NCBI GenBank assembly: GCA_949132985.1
Contig: CASCGD010000001.1
Location: 28,701-92,700, forward strand
Direction of reading: 5' to 3'
DNA: 64,000 nucleotides
DNA from: an uncultured Lachnospiraceae bacterium
GTDB lineage: Bacteria; Bacillota; Clostridia; Lachnospirales; Lachnospiraceae
The translations under genes and the position numbers were made by a program. This document shows, one piece after another, positions 8,554 to 18,236 of this stretch. The first letter of the stretch is position 1. The number at the start of each line of letters is the position of its first letter. Below the pieces are notes generated by a model. The model was not told where the DNA came from. It did not search any database and was given only the letters and a program-made list of their open reading frames with translations.

Positions 8554-9495
8554 TTACTCCTCAAAATAGAAGGCGGAAAGAGGAATGTGATTCTCAATCA
8601 GCATTTTTCTGAGCACTTCCGCTTGTTCTTTATAATACGGATAGTCATGTGCGCCCCCGCAATTGACTCTCTGCATATAGTCCCCATATTTCAGCTTTAA
8701 GATCTCATCATAGCCCACGGGCACCGGAATCTCGATATTCTCAAACGGCATCATGATCGCCGTATCATACGCCTCTTTCGGAACATAATACGGCTGACCC
8801 CCGATCAGTCGATGCATGGCCGTGAGGTAATCCGCATCATCCGGCCCATAGAGATCGCATAACTGCTCTCCCAATATCGCCAGCTGCTGAAAAATCGGCA
8901 TGGAGTCGTTAAATGTAACTCCGCACACGGTCTCGATCATTTTTACGGTTTCCTGGAAACTCTCCTCACTCGTGTCGGGATCGTTCATGTGTATTGCCGC
9001 ACTATTGACAATATTCACAAGCTCTATCTGCATTTCCTCTTCTTCTTTCACCCTCGGAACATAGTCAATCGGAAAAATATCTATAATAATCACATACGGA
9101 CAGCCATGAAATGCCCGCAAATGCTCCTGTGAAAACTGCAACGTGTTCCCGGTCGTTATTTTGGTCGTTGACAATATATAATCGTCGTCCGTATATGCGT
9201 TCAGCACCTGATAGCCCTCCGGAAGCTCTTCCCGCGCAATTCTCCAGAAACGCTCATAATCCGGCCGCTTCATTCCGATATCGAGATCATCATCCCACGG
9301 GATAAAACCGTTGTGACGCACCGCGCCGAGAAGCGTACCCCAATCCGCAAAGTACGGAATCTGATGTTTTTTACAGATACGGTCAATTTCACTTAAAAGC
9401 TCCATCTCTGCCGCCCAGCAATGCTTCATCATGGACGTAACGCGAAAGCCTTCCCGCACCTCCGCTTCAAAAAATTTCTCGTCAAATGTCAACAT
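8554..9495 (-). CDS. LicD family phosphotransferase (second copy in transcription order)
   Basis: The 313-residue protein contains the LicD core YFADWGTLLGAVRHNGFIPW followed by DDDLDIGMKRPDY at about residues 50-85. LicD (Fukutin-type nucleotidyltransferase fold) enzymes transfer a phospho-group such as phosphocholine, or a related phospho-substituent, from a CDP-activated donor to a sugar. The aspartates of DDDLDI are the expected metal ligands. It follows its paralogue 9522-10445 by 26 bases. No choline kinase or CTP:phosphocholine cytidylyltransferase is encoded in the window, so the donor is unknown. Confidence 0.92.
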   Translation of the reverse strand: MLTFDEKFFEAEVREGFRVTSMMKHCWAAEMELLSEIDRICKKHQIPYFADWGTLLGAVRHNGFIPWDDDLDIGMKRPDYERFWRIAREELPEGYQVLNAYTDDDYILSTTKITTGNTLQFSQEHLRAFHGCPYVIIIDIFPIDYVPRVKEEEEMQIELVNIVNSAAIHMNDPDTSEESFQETVKMIETVCGVTFNDSMPIFQQLAILGEQLCDLYGPDDADYLTAMHRLIGGQPYYVPKEAYDTAIMMPFENIEIPVPVGYDEILKLKYGDYMQRVNCGGAHDYPYYKEQAEVLRKMLIENHIPLSAFYFEE

Positions 9496-9521
9496 TTATG
9501 TTGTGCTCCTTTCAATCAGCC

Positions 9522-10445
9522 TCAGGAATGATCCTTCAGCCACTGCTCCACCCGTTCCTGCTGCCCTTTATAAAACGGATATTCATGTCCTCCGACTACA
9601 TTCATCATCTGCATGTAATCCCCGTACATGAGCTTTAAAATCTCGTCATATCCTGCCGGAACCGGAACCATCATCTGCTCGAAGGGCATATCCACCGTCT
9701 TTTCATAGTAATCCTTTGGCATGTGAAAATTCGGACGGTTTGTAATGCGTTTTACGATGATTCCAACCTCATCCGCATCCTTTTCGGCGTAAATCGTACA
9801 TACCTGCTCGGCAAGAATCCGCGCCTGCTGTGCCAACGGCTTTTTTACATCAAACCGGATATTGCACAAATCTTCCACCTGAGACAGTACCGTCACCATC
9901 TCCTCCAGACTGCACTCATCCCTCTCGTACTTATCGGCCAGATCCGCCCCGTTCAGGATGATATCTACCAGCTTCAGCTGAACCTCATCCTCTTCCTGAT
10001 TACGACTCACAAAGTCAATCGGGAAAACATCAATGCCAACCAGATAAGGACATCCGTGAAACTGCTCCAAATGCTCCTGTGTCATATCAAAGCTCCGCCC
10101 GTTGATCACCCGATAGAGCATGTCATGCCAGTCCTGATCCGTATAAATACTGATCAGCTCGAATGGCTTCTGAAATTCCTCCGGAGCCACCTGCATGAAT
10201 TTCATATAATCCGGCCGCAGCATAGCTATATCAATATCATCATCCCACGGAATAAAGCCCTTATGCCGAACCGCCCCCAGCAGCGTGCCCCAGTATGCAA
10301 AATACTTAATCCCATGCTTTTTACAGATGCGGTCGATCTCCGCCAATACCTCCATGCTTGCCGCCCATGCCCGCTTCATCATCGGCTCGATAAAAAAATC
10401 ATGCCGTGTCTCTCCCTCAAAAAAAGAATCCTCAAATTGCAGCAT
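9522..10445 (-). CDS. LicD family phosphotransferase (first copy in transcription order)
   Basis: The 307-residue protein carries YFAYWGTLLGAVRHKGFIPW and DDDIDIAMLRPDY, the LicD active-site region. It aligns over its whole length with the neighbouring copy at 8554-9495 (for example ERFWR/KFMQVA after the core and PVPxGYDEILKLxYGDYMQ near the end), which indicates tandem duplication with divergence. The ATG lies inside the last codons of the CDP-polyol transferase gene, preceded by AAGGAGG, so translation is coupled. Two copies may act on different positions or donors. Confidence 0.92.
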   Translation of the reverse strand: MLQFEDSFFEGETRHDFFIEPMMKRAWAASMEVLAEIDRICKKHGIKYFAYWGTLLGAVRHKGFIPWDDDIDIAMLRPDYMKFMQVAPEEFQKPFELISIYTDQDWHDMLYRVINGRSFDMTQEHLEQFHGCPYLVGIDVFPIDFVSRNQEEDEVQLKLVDIILNGADLADKYERDECSLEEMVTVLSQVEDLCNIRFDVKKPLAQQARILAEQVCTIYAEKDADEVGIIVKRITNRPNFHMPKDYYEKTVDMPFEQMMVPVPAGYDEILKLMYGDYMQMMNVVGGHEYPFYKGQQERVEQWLKDHS

Positions 10446-12567
10446 TGTCTTCCTCCTTTAACTCCTTCATAATACAATCATACACCTTTTGACCGCAGGT
10501 ACCGTCGGAATTATTTATTTCACCTGCAAACAGTTCCCACTGCTTATTCTCAGGCCATTCCCGCTCTCCTGCCAGAGCATCCAGAAAATCATTCAGACAG
10601 CAGCTGATTCCATCCTCACACACAATTCCGCCCTCACACCATGCTCGCATTAAAGATGTCTGCGCATATGTCTCAAAATCCTTATCAGACAGACAACACT
10701 GATAAATTCTGACCTGATCTGTTTTTGTGTCGATCAATAAAACACTGTAATCGTATGCCGTCACGGCGGCAATCGTATATTCATCATACTTTTTCGCACA
10801 TAGATAATTTCCGGGCCATGTAAACGCCGTCCCCTTTCGCTGCCCTTCCGCATAGGGCAGCTTCCAGCAGCATCGTCTGATTTCACCGCTGTCCCTGTGA
10901 ATTTTTAACACCATATTTGCCGTACCCGGAAACAGATAGATCCATTCCCCCATCGGAATCAGATAAGAAAAGACACTGCATCCACCGACAAACGAACTCA
11001 AAAACGGATAAAACCCCTCCGGGAAATCATTATAAACCCAGCGGACATCCGTCCCCTCCTCCTGCTTTATGATGCTCTGCCCATCCTCCGCAGCCGACCA
11101 AACAAATTTCCCGTCCCGGCAACAGGATTTCTCTTTCCAGATCACATTATCTCTGACTTTTTCCTTTATTACCTCAATTTTTCCTGTCTCTATATACAAG
11201 CGGCACATAAGACCGTACTCCTCAGAAATGAACCGGAGATTACCATCCTCATCCACGTTGAAGTCCTTCATCATCATATCATGTGAAGGCCCCCTCCTCT
11301 CCGCCAGAACCCGCTGGTTCAAATAAAAAATCGGTTTTCCGGTCATGCCGAACATATAGATCATCGACGAGTAATCCCCGATAAAGGCATCCGTTGATGC
11401 CACCGCAAAATTGCTGTCCGGCCCCGTATCATAGATCCCGATCCGTTCCAGCAAAAACTCCTTCTCCAGCTCTCCGTACGCGGCCACAAGCTCCGGGGCA
11501 GCTGCATGCAAGGTTGCTTTTATCAGCGGATGCGGCCTCCACCAGATAAGCACATCCCTCCGTTCCTTAAACACATTGAATACGGAACGCATCTTCTCGA
11601 TGGAGCGATACCGGCCCTGAAGCATGGGGGAGAGTCCCACATTATATAATATAACCTTTCGTCCCCTGGCCAGCTCTTTCCACTCCTTCGGTATCTCTCC
11701 GTGCCCGTCCATCAAAAACATCCGGTCCACTTTCGGCGAGCCAAGAGGCAACAGCTTTTCTCTCGGCTGATACACTGCCATCGCATCGACGGCAGCCTCT
11801 CCCGGCAGAATGATCCGGTCCATATTGTGCAGCGACGCCAGACTGTTCTGGTGATCCGAGAGCACCGGACCTGCATAGTAATAGGGCACATAGACTAATT
11901 TTCTCACATATTTTTTTAGTTCCGGCGAATAATAATCCGGCGCGACAGACGTCACCAGATTATACCCGTCATAAGGATTGTGAATATACGCAACATCCGG
12001 CCGATGTTCCTCGATCGAGTACTTCCCGTAATCGGTAACCACCACATCCACCGGGAAGGAGCCTCCCTCATAATGCCACTCCTTCACCGACCCATCCGCA
12101 TTCCGGTCACAATAGGGAATCGGCACTACATACACATCACATCGTCCGTCCTGCACCGCTGCGCGCCAGATCGACTCAAGCGCATCCCACATACTCATTT
12201 TATACGGCAAAAAAACAATTTCCGTGCGCGTATGCAGCGCCCGGATGCCCTCGCTTACCCTCTTAAAATAATCCTCCAGAATTTTTCCGACTTCATGCGC
12301 CGGACATGAAGCCGCATCCCCGGACGAAACAGAAATCCGGTAGACCTGCTCACAATATGCCTCCAGCACGTGCACCAGCTCTTTCACATCCTCCGATGCA
12401 TAGCGCTCCAGATAGTTGCCTGTATCAATCGCAATGGACTGGCACTCTCTCAGCAACTCCACCACCCCGGATAAATCCGATCTTTTCAGTCCCTTAAAAA
12501 TCTGCCTGTGCAGCGCCCTCGTCTGTGCCCACAGTCCGGCTGCCTTTTCTTTCCCTCCATTTGTCAT
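10432..12567 (-). CDS. CDP-glycerol/CDP-polyol phosphotransferase-like protein (TagB/TagF type)
   Basis: The 711-residue protein has a central GT-B-like CDP-glycerol glycerophosphotransferase domain at about residues 120-430: IHNPYDGYNL, YVPYYYAGPV, KLLPLGSPKVDRM, WWRPHPLIKATL and STDAFIGDYSSMIYMFGMTG with PIFYLNQR. These are the wall teichoic acid TagB/TagF signatures. Residues 430-711 are an unusual extension with WSAAEDG, VYNDFPEG and similar motifs that look like a beta-propeller-type repeat region I do not recognise. TagB/F enzymes add glycerol- or ribitol-phosphate units from CDP donors. Here it is coupled to two LicD genes rather than teichoic acid genes, so I infer phospho-polyol decoration of a glycan. 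Confidence 0.85.
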   Translation of the reverse strand: MTNGGKEKAAGLWAQTRALHRQIFKGLKRSDLSGVVELLRECQSIAIDTGNYLERYASEDVKELVHVLEAYCEQVYRISVSSGDAASCPAHEVGKILEDYFKRVSEGIRALHTRTEIVFLPYKMSMWDALESIWRAAVQDGRCDVYVVPIPYCDRNADGSVKEWHYEGGSFPVDVVVTDYGKYSIEEHRPDVAYIHNPYDGYNLVTSVAPDYYSPELKKYVRKLVYVPYYYAGPVLSDHQNSLASLHNMDRIILPGEAAVDAMAVYQPREKLLPLGSPKVDRMFLMDGHGEIPKEWKELARGRKVILYNVGLSPMLQGRYRSIEKMRSVFNVFKERRDVLIWWRPHPLIKATLHAAAPELVAAYGELEKEFLLERIGIYDTGPDSNFAVASTDAFIGDYSSMIYMFGMTGKPIFYLNQRVLAERRGPSHDMMMKDFNVDEDGNLRFISEEYGLMCRLYIETGKIEVIKEKVRDNVIWKEKSCCRDGKFVWSAAEDGQSIIKQEEGTDVRWVYNDFPEGFYPFLSSFVGGCSVFSYLIPMGEWIYLFPGTANMVLKIHRDSGEIRRCCWKLPYAEGQRKGTAFTWPGNYLCAKKYDEYTIAAVTAYDYSVLLIDTKTDQVRIYQCCLSDKDFETYAQTSLMRAWCEGGIVCEDGISCCLNDFLDALAGEREWPENKQWELFAGEINNSDGTCGQKVYDCIMKELKEEDNAAI

Positions 12568-12670
12568 GTTCCACCTGTCTTTGCTTCGCCGTATCCGTTC
12601 AGATACCCTTTCTGTTATGCTTCATTACCCTGTCATGTCACGCCGCGCCTCTGTCATCTCAAAGCAGCTT

Positions 12671-13663
12671 TTACGCAGGATTCACCAGTTCCAACAGCTG
12701 CTCCGAGTTCCTGTCGTTTAACTCCATGATCTGTATATCGGCTTCCGATATTTTAACCTTAACGTAAGGGTTATCGTAACCACCGGTTACATATTTTTTC
12801 CGCAGCCCGGCAAGTGCCTTCTGTCTCTGCAAAATCTGTGCATGATCCCGTTTATTCTTCTGCATAAGGCACTGGTTCAACGCATAGGAATACAGCTGGA
12901 TGATGGTGTACTCCACGGCATCCCGGATTCCCTCATAGCAGGAAAGGCCGCACATCCTCTCATAAACAGCCCGGATCGCCTTCGATGCGTTTCTCTGATA
13001 CTTCTCGTAATCCACTTCTTTCGATGCCGATCCGACCGTATCCCGGTAAACGTAGCAGACCTCCTTCACATTACCAACGCGCTTTGCCGTGGCATAGAAA
13101 TACATGAGCGGCTCCATATCCTCTAAAATAACCTCTTCCCGAAACCGCAGTCCGCTTTTCTCCCAAAAGCTTCGCTTAAAAAGCCGTGTCATGAGATATC
13201 CTCCGCTCACAATATTGTGGGAGCGCTTTTCATCGTCCTGCTCGCCCGTATCCGCATCCGCGGTGTGAACCATCGCCAAATCCTTTCCCTGATAATAGAT
13301 CCCGCCGTCCACAATATCAAAATCTCCTTCGCATGCCTTTTCATACATCCGCTCAAACATCGTCGCTACTGCGGCGTCATCGCTGTCCACAAACCCGATA
13401 TACGCTCCCTGCGCCGCATGAAGCCCTACGTTTCTGGCCCCGCCCGGCCCGCTGTTCTTCTCCGTACACAATACCTTAATCTGCGGATAAGTCTCTTCAT
13501 ACCGCTCTAAAATCGCCCGGCTGCCATCCGTTGAGCAGTCATCCACCGCCAGTATTTCGATTTCCTCTGCTGCCAGCGTCTGGTTTACCAGACTTGTCAG
13601 ACATTCCTCCACATACTTTTTTGCATTGTACACCGGAACAATTACCGATACTTTTACCGACAT
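12671..13663 (-). CDS. Family 2 glycosyltransferase
   Basis: The 330-residue protein starts MSVKVSVIVPVYNAKKYVEE and has VDDCSTDGSRAIL and GFVDSDDAA, the GT-A nucleotide and DXD motifs, then a C-terminal helical region with YRDTVGSASKEVDY. It resembles CpsI/EpsJ-type enzymes of capsule and wall polysaccharide loci. The ATG lies close behind GGAGGG; an in-frame ATG 33 bases further up overlaps the previous gene but has no site. A 103-base non-coding gap follows before the TagB/F gene, the largest gap in the operon. Confidence 0.9.
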   Translation of the reverse strand: MSVKVSVIVPVYNAKKYVEECLTSLVNQTLAAEEIEILAVDDCSTDGSRAILERYEETYPQIKVLCTEKNSGPGGARNVGLHAAQGAYIGFVDSDDAAVATMFERMYEKACEGDFDIVDGGIYYQGKDLAMVHTADADTGEQDDEKRSHNIVSGGYLMTRLFKRSFWEKSGLRFREEVILEDMEPLMYFYATAKRVGNVKEVCYVYRDTVGSASKEVDYEKYQRNASKAIRAVYERMCGLSCYEGIRDAVEYTIIQLYSYALNQCLMQKNKRDHAQILQRQKALAGLRKKYVTGGYDNPYVKVKISEADIQIMELNDRNSEQLLELVNPA

Positions 13664-13679
13664 ATTCCCTCCATTACCT

Positions 13680-15068
13680 TTATCCGCATATCTCACCCAA
13701 CGCCTGCCGCATCACATCCTGTGCACGCGCCTCATTCGCATCAATATACAAGACCACATTTCCGGTCGCATACTGCAGCGCGACCTCCTTTGCCTTGTCC
13801 CTCCCGCAGTGCTCCTGCAGCGGAATCACCATCAGCTGCTGTGGATAACGGTTCTCCCACTCCAAAAGAATTTCCAGTGTATTGTCTGTCGATCTGTCTT
13901 CTACACATATAACCTCCAGTTCTATATCTGTATCATGACTGAAAATGCTTTCAAGACATTCTGTCAGACAATCCGACACGTTATAACACGGGATGATGAC
14001 GGAAAGCTTATCGAGCATACTTTCCAGACTGCATGTGAGATCCGACAGCGCCCTTTTTGCTTCATACGCCTGAACCGATTTTCTGCACGTATCCCCATCC
14101 ACTTGCGGGAGCTTTCCCTGCGCATACAAATCTAACAGCTGCGCCAGCGCCCCGCTGTTTCCCCTCTCAAATAAAAAACCGTTCTCCCCGGGCCGAATCA
14201 GTTCCACAATACCGTCAACCGGTGTGGAAAACACCGGAAGGCCACAGGCCATCGCCTCGATTGCCGCCAGCGGAAACGCCTCATACTCTGATGCCATTAC
14301 GAGCGCATCAACCCCCTGTGCATGCTCCCACGGATTGCTCTGCCAGCCCAGAAATTCAACGCGGTCTGCCAGTCCTGCCTGCCGGGCATACTCCTCCAGC
14401 GCTGTGCGCTCCGGACCGTTCCCAATGATTTTTATCCGCCATCCGTCGCTTGCGGCGACCGCCTCCAAAATCAGCGAAACCCTCTTTTCCTCCGAGAGCC
14501 GCCCGACAAAAAGCAGGCATCGATGATGCTCCGGTACAATCTCTCTGCACTTTAAAAAATCCACCGGATTGCGGACAAGCTCTGCGGGGACCTGCGGGAG
14601 CAGCTTTCCGAGCAGCCTGCGCGTCCGCTCATTGAGCACAAATATCTTATCCGCAAAGCCCAGGCATTCCGCGCCGCCAACCTCATACTTTTTATACATC
14701 TCCAGAGGCCCGTGAACCCATGCAACAACCTTTGTGCGGGCATCAAGCTGCTCCAGTGCTTTGCGCACCGCGAGAGCCATATACGGCCAGGGCGCCCCGA
14801 CGGCGATATCCGGCGCATACGTCTGTCCCATGAACTGCGCATACATCGGAATAAAATTCAATATGTCGTTCACCTTTGCCTTACGAAGCGGATAGAACGG
14901 AACACTTTCGCTCAGCCACGCAGGCCCGTTATACACCATCTGCACGACACGAACCTGCCAGCCGTGCTCCATCAGATAACACGCCGTCTTATCGATCACA
15001 TTTTCTACACCACCCTTCCCGGAAAGCGGGACCACAATATCGAGCGTGCGCGTTCTTTTACTCGCCAT
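13680..15068 (-). CDS. GT4 glycosyltransferase fused to a partial, degenerate GT2 domain
   Basis: Residues 1-345 form a GT4 (GT-B) enzyme: IVVPLSGKGGVENVIDKTA, VAWVHGPLEMY, FVGRLSEEKRV, and the EX7E-type SEYEAFPLAAIEAMACGLPV. Residues about 353-462 begin again as a GT2 domain (KLSVIIPCYNVSDCLTECLE, VEDRSTDNT), but the metal motif reads LYIDANEA instead of a D-x-D and the protein ends there, without the acceptor half. The second domain is therefore probably inactive or structural. It overlaps the DUF4422 gene by 11 bases and is followed 17 bases later by a complete GT2 gene. Confidence 0.88.
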   Translation of the reverse strand: MASKRTRTLDIVVPLSGKGGVENVIDKTACYLMEHGWQVRVVQMVYNGPAWLSESVPFYPLRKAKVNDILNFIPMYAQFMGQTYAPDIAVGAPWPYMALAVRKALEQLDARTKVVAWVHGPLEMYKKYEVGGAECLGFADKIFVLNERTRRLLGKLLPQVPAELVRNPVDFLKCREIVPEHHRCLLFVGRLSEEKRVSLILEAVAASDGWRIKIIGNGPERTALEEYARQAGLADRVEFLGWQSNPWEHAQGVDALVMASEYEAFPLAAIEAMACGLPVFSTPVDGIVELIRPGENGFLFERGNSGALAQLLDLYAQGKLPQVDGDTCRKSVQAYEAKRALSDLTCSLESMLDKLSVIIPCYNVSDCLTECLESIFSHDTDIELEVICVEDRSTDNTLEILLEWENRYPQQLMVIPLQEHCGRDKAKEVALQYATGNVVLYIDANEARAQDVMRQALGEICG

Positions 15069-16107
15069 TTCTCGCCAAAACCTCCATCATAATATCCGAA
15101 ACCTTTGTATCTTTCAGATAATTCCGTGCATCCTCCCCGGGCGCTCCGCCGCTTTGCCGCATCTTACGCACCCTTCTCACATGGGCAACAAGCTCCCGCA
15201 GATTTGTGGAAAAGTCAAGCATTCCTGCAATCCCGTGCTGCTGTTCGCACTCGCAAATATATAGGATCAGCTCGATAATCGGAATCTCACCTAAAAGATC
15301 CGAGTGCTCCAGCCGGATATCCGGACGTATCTTTAAGATCTCATAAAAAAGCTGTCGTGCCTCCGTAACCTTCTTCTGTTTCAGCAGCTGACCCACCGCC
15401 AGCTTTAATTCCTGCGTCTCCGCCTTTTCATCCGTGATGCGAAACGGGCTCTCGTAAACCTTTAAACCCCGCGCCGTGACCCACACCAGCAAAAGCTGTT
15501 CCGAGAGAAAGCCGAACACTCTTCTGTGGTACGCGTCATAGCCGCTCACGTCAATCCGCGTGCCAAGCTCCGCAAAAATGGCAAACAGCCATGCACAGTA
15601 GGCATCGAACAGCTTTCTTGAGGTCACCATCAAATTTCCGAAATAATGCTTTCTGCCGTCCATCACCTGCTCAAACACCGGATAGTCCTCCGGAAAAAGC
15701 TCACGGATAACTTCACCCTCCAGCTCCAGATCATGAATATTGTGCGCCTCGCCAAAATAGCTGCGATACGGCTGATCGATATACATCGCCTTTGAGGTAA
15801 TCACGTCATGCTCCGACAGCAGCCGCTCATAATCTGCTTCACCCAAAAGCCTTCGGTTTTCATCCACAAAAAACCGCCTGTAATGACAGATTCCGATATT
15901 TCCGTCAAAATCAAGATTCCTCCACAGCCAGTAAAGTCCTGTCAGTTCGCCATAATAGCAGTTCAAATCCGAGATGTGCTCCCCGGTATCATCCCCGGGA
16001 TAGCCCAAATCGGATTTCCCCGCCCGCCCCACATGAAGCGGAACATAAACCGGATTATCCGGGGGAATAAATGCTTTGTGCGTCATCACATAAATTCGTG
16101 TACTCAT
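15058..16107 (-). CDS. DUF4422 family glycosyltransferase
   Basis: The 349-residue protein has the DUF4422 layout: an N-terminal IYVMTHKAF strand, SDLNCYYGELTGLYWLWRN, then GICHYRRFF near residue 75, and FGNLMVTSRKLFDAYC. DUF4422 enzymes are GT-A-like proteins from polysaccharide loci, often acting as galactosyl- or other hexosyltransferases. The last 100 residues form an extra helical tail. The start follows AGGAG and lies 9 bases behind the GT8 fusion gene. Substrate is not predictable. Confidence 0.88.
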   Translation of the reverse strand: MSTRIYVMTHKAFIPPDNPVYVPLHVGRAGKSDLGYPGDDTGEHISDLNCYYGELTGLYWLWRNLDFDGNIGICHYRRFFVDENRRLLGEADYERLLSEHDVITSKAMYIDQPYRSYFGEAHNIHDLELEGEVIRELFPEDYPVFEQVMDGRKHYFGNLMVTSRKLFDAYCAWLFAIFAELGTRIDVSGYDAYHRRVFGFLSEQLLLVWVTARGLKVYESPFRITDEKAETQELKLAVGQLLKQKKVTEARQLFYEILKIRPDIRLEHSDLLGEIPIIELILYICECEQQHGIAGMLDFSTNLRELVAHVRRVRKMRQSGGAPGEDARNYLKDTKVSDIMMEVLARNGE

Positions 16108-16116
16108 CCTGTTCTC

Positions 16117-18231
16117 CTAACCAATCTCATCCAGCAGATATAAAAATTCTTCCGCGCGCCGATCCCACGAATGCGCAAGCCTCGCATAATGCCTTCCGTT
16201 TTCGGCGATCCGTTCCAGTTGTGCCATATTCCGAAGCAGCCCGCCCACTTTTTCCGGCAGCTTTTCCAGCTCCTTCAAGTCAAACATCACAATGTTTTCG
16301 CCTTCACACAGCACACCATCTTCAAAAGTCGTCCGATCCGTCACCACAACCGCCCCCGCACACATACTGTTTGCCAGACGCTCCGTAAATCCACCCTTAT
16401 GCCACGCCATAATATTCAGCGACAGTTTGCTGTTCCCCAATACGCCAAAACTCTCCTCCGGCGTTACGTCGGGATGAATCGCGAGCAGCGGATGATCCGC
16501 CAGCGGGGAGCTTTGCCAGCTCTCTCCCCAGATTTCCAGCGAAATGCCCGCCTCAAGAAGCGTCCGAACTGCCTTTTCCCGATAATAGTACATAATCGCC
16601 TGAATCACCGGCTTCATCTGAAAAAACAATTCCAGAAACTCCTCCTTTGTCACAGTGATCCCGCGCCCCTGCAGCGTTTCGTGCAACGCATCCTCCGCCG
16701 TCAGCTCCGGCCGTTTTTTCATCGTCAGCAAATACGCTGCCGCCAGATGGCGCACCCCCGGCCTGCATTCCAGTATTTGTCCGCATTTGTCCCTGTAATT
16801 CCCATAGGTTCCGATAAACACCACATCGTATACCCGCTCTGAAACCGGGCGGCCGCACAGACTCTTTTCATTAGCCGCCGGGGGAAACAGTACGCTTCCC
16901 GGCACCTGAGGGTAAAAAGCTTCTATAAAATCCTGATAATGCACATCATGCGTCAAAACAAAGCAATCCTTCGGCAGCTGCGACAGCTGATTTTTCAGCC
17001 AGATCGGATGGTCCAGCACAAAGTTAAATTTCGGCGCATAAATTTTATCGTGCAGAAACATCCCGGAGTCTTTTAAAAAAACGGAAAAAAGATAGCTCTG
17101 TATACCGACGACCGCCCGAAAACGTCTTCCCATAAAGCGTGTCAGCCCGTTCACGCCCTCCTCCTGTTCGTCATAGGAAAGGGTGCGCACACCTCTCCTC
17201 CTCAGCGCCAGCTCGAACTGACCCAAAATATCATTTAAAATATTGTAGCAGTAACGCACGCCATAATAAAAAAGAACCGGCGTAGACGGCTCCCCCGCCA
17301 CTTGCCCCGCAGCCTGCTCATATGCCCGCAGCGCGTCAAGCTCAAGCGCGTAGTAGCATCTGTCAAAATATTTGTATACGCCGCCCTCCCTGCGATCCTC
17401 CTTCCAGGGCTTCGTATCCGCCAGATGATGAATAATCGCCGCCCCTCCTGCAATTTGCTCTGTCAGATTCAGATAATCTGCCGCAAACTGCTCCGGTTCC
17501 TTTTGAAAATCACGGATCTGGTCATAGTCGGCAAAGTCAAGAGTCCCCTGTGCGGCGGACTGCCGATTCAGATAATACCAAGCGGGCGGACAGTTGTACT
17601 GGTCCCAGCCCACATAGATCAGCCGCTCCTGATACATCTCGTTTAGAACGTCCTGATCGTTGTACTCGTAGCGTTCGAAATGCCCGTACACCCTCTTTAA
17701 AATTTTTTCAACCTCACCCGTCTCCCGCAGCCCGCGCACATTGACAAGCATGACACCCGCATTGAAATAGTTTCCCTCTGCAGGAATTGAAAGCCTACGC
17801 TTATTTCCCTCGTAAAATCCGTTTATTTTGCCAAATATATCCTCACAGACGGCAAACAGCTTATCCCCCATATCTGTCCCGTAAAGCGTCTGCAGGGGCT
17901 TTTGAATCACCATATCCACGTCGAGGTAAAGGATTTTTTCAACCTCCGCCGGAAGCATCCCCCACCCGATAATCCGGTAATAGGTTTCCACCAAAATACC
18001 GTTTCTCGATGCGACCTCCTCCTTAAACGACGTGCCCACATACAGCGGTATCAGCTGTTTCCCCGGAAAAGATTCCACAAACCGGCATAGTCCCTCTAAC
18101 TCTTGTCGTGTTAAATCCTCATAAGGAAGATAGACGGACACTTCCCCCTGCTCCTGCAAAAAAAGCGAATAGAGCATCACAACCGCAGGCTTTAAATATC
18201 CGGAATTTGTAACGATCATCACATTCATCAT
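16117..18231 (-). CDS. Bifunctional glycosyltransferase: GT8 domain fused to CgeB-like domain
   Basis: The 704-residue protein is two enzymes in one. Residues 1-280 form a GT8 retaining transferase with KILYLDVDMVI (DXD), GNYFNAGVMLVNV and HHLADTKPW. Residues 320-704 form a CgeB-like module with FVLDHPIWLKNQL, TGxxGNY-like GTYGNYRDKC, IWGESWQSSPLADHPLL and ANSMCAGAVVVTDRTTF. A second ATG three bases in could also be used. Fusion suggests consecutive addition of two sugars to one acceptor. It is the second gene of the operon, 5 bases downstream of a separate CgeB-like gene. Confidence 0.88.
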   Translation of the reverse strand: MMNVMIVTNSGYLKPAVVMLYSLFLQEQGEVSVYLPYEDLTRQELEGLCRFVESFPGKQLIPLYVGTSFKEEVASRNGILVETYYRIIGWGMLPAEVEKILYLDVDMVIQKPLQTLYGTDMGDKLFAVCEDIFGKINGFYEGNKRRLSIPAEGNYFNAGVMLVNVRGLRETGEVEKILKRVYGHFERYEYNDQDVLNEMYQERLIYVGWDQYNCPPAWYYLNRQSAAQGTLDFADYDQIRDFQKEPEQFAADYLNLTEQIAGGAAIIHHLADTKPWKEDRREGGVYKYFDRCYYALELDALRAYEQAAGQVAGEPSTPVLFYYGVRYCYNILNDILGQFELALRRRGVRTLSYDEQEEGVNGLTRFMGRRFRAVVGIQSYLFSVFLKDSGMFLHDKIYAPKFNFVLDHPIWLKNQLSQLPKDCFVLTHDVHYQDFIEAFYPQVPGSVLFPPAANEKSLCGRPVSERVYDVVFIGTYGNYRDKCGQILECRPGVRHLAAAYLLTMKKRPELTAEDALHETLQGRGITVTKEEFLELFFQMKPVIQAIMYYYREKAVRTLLEAGISLEIWGESWQSSPLADHPLLAIHPDVTPEESFGVLGNSKLSLNIMAWHKGGFTERLANSMCAGAVVVTDRTTFEDGVLCEGENIVMFDLKELEKLPEKVGGLLRNMAQLERIAENGRHYARLAHSWDRRAEEFLYLLDEIG

Positions 18232-18236
18232 AGCTT

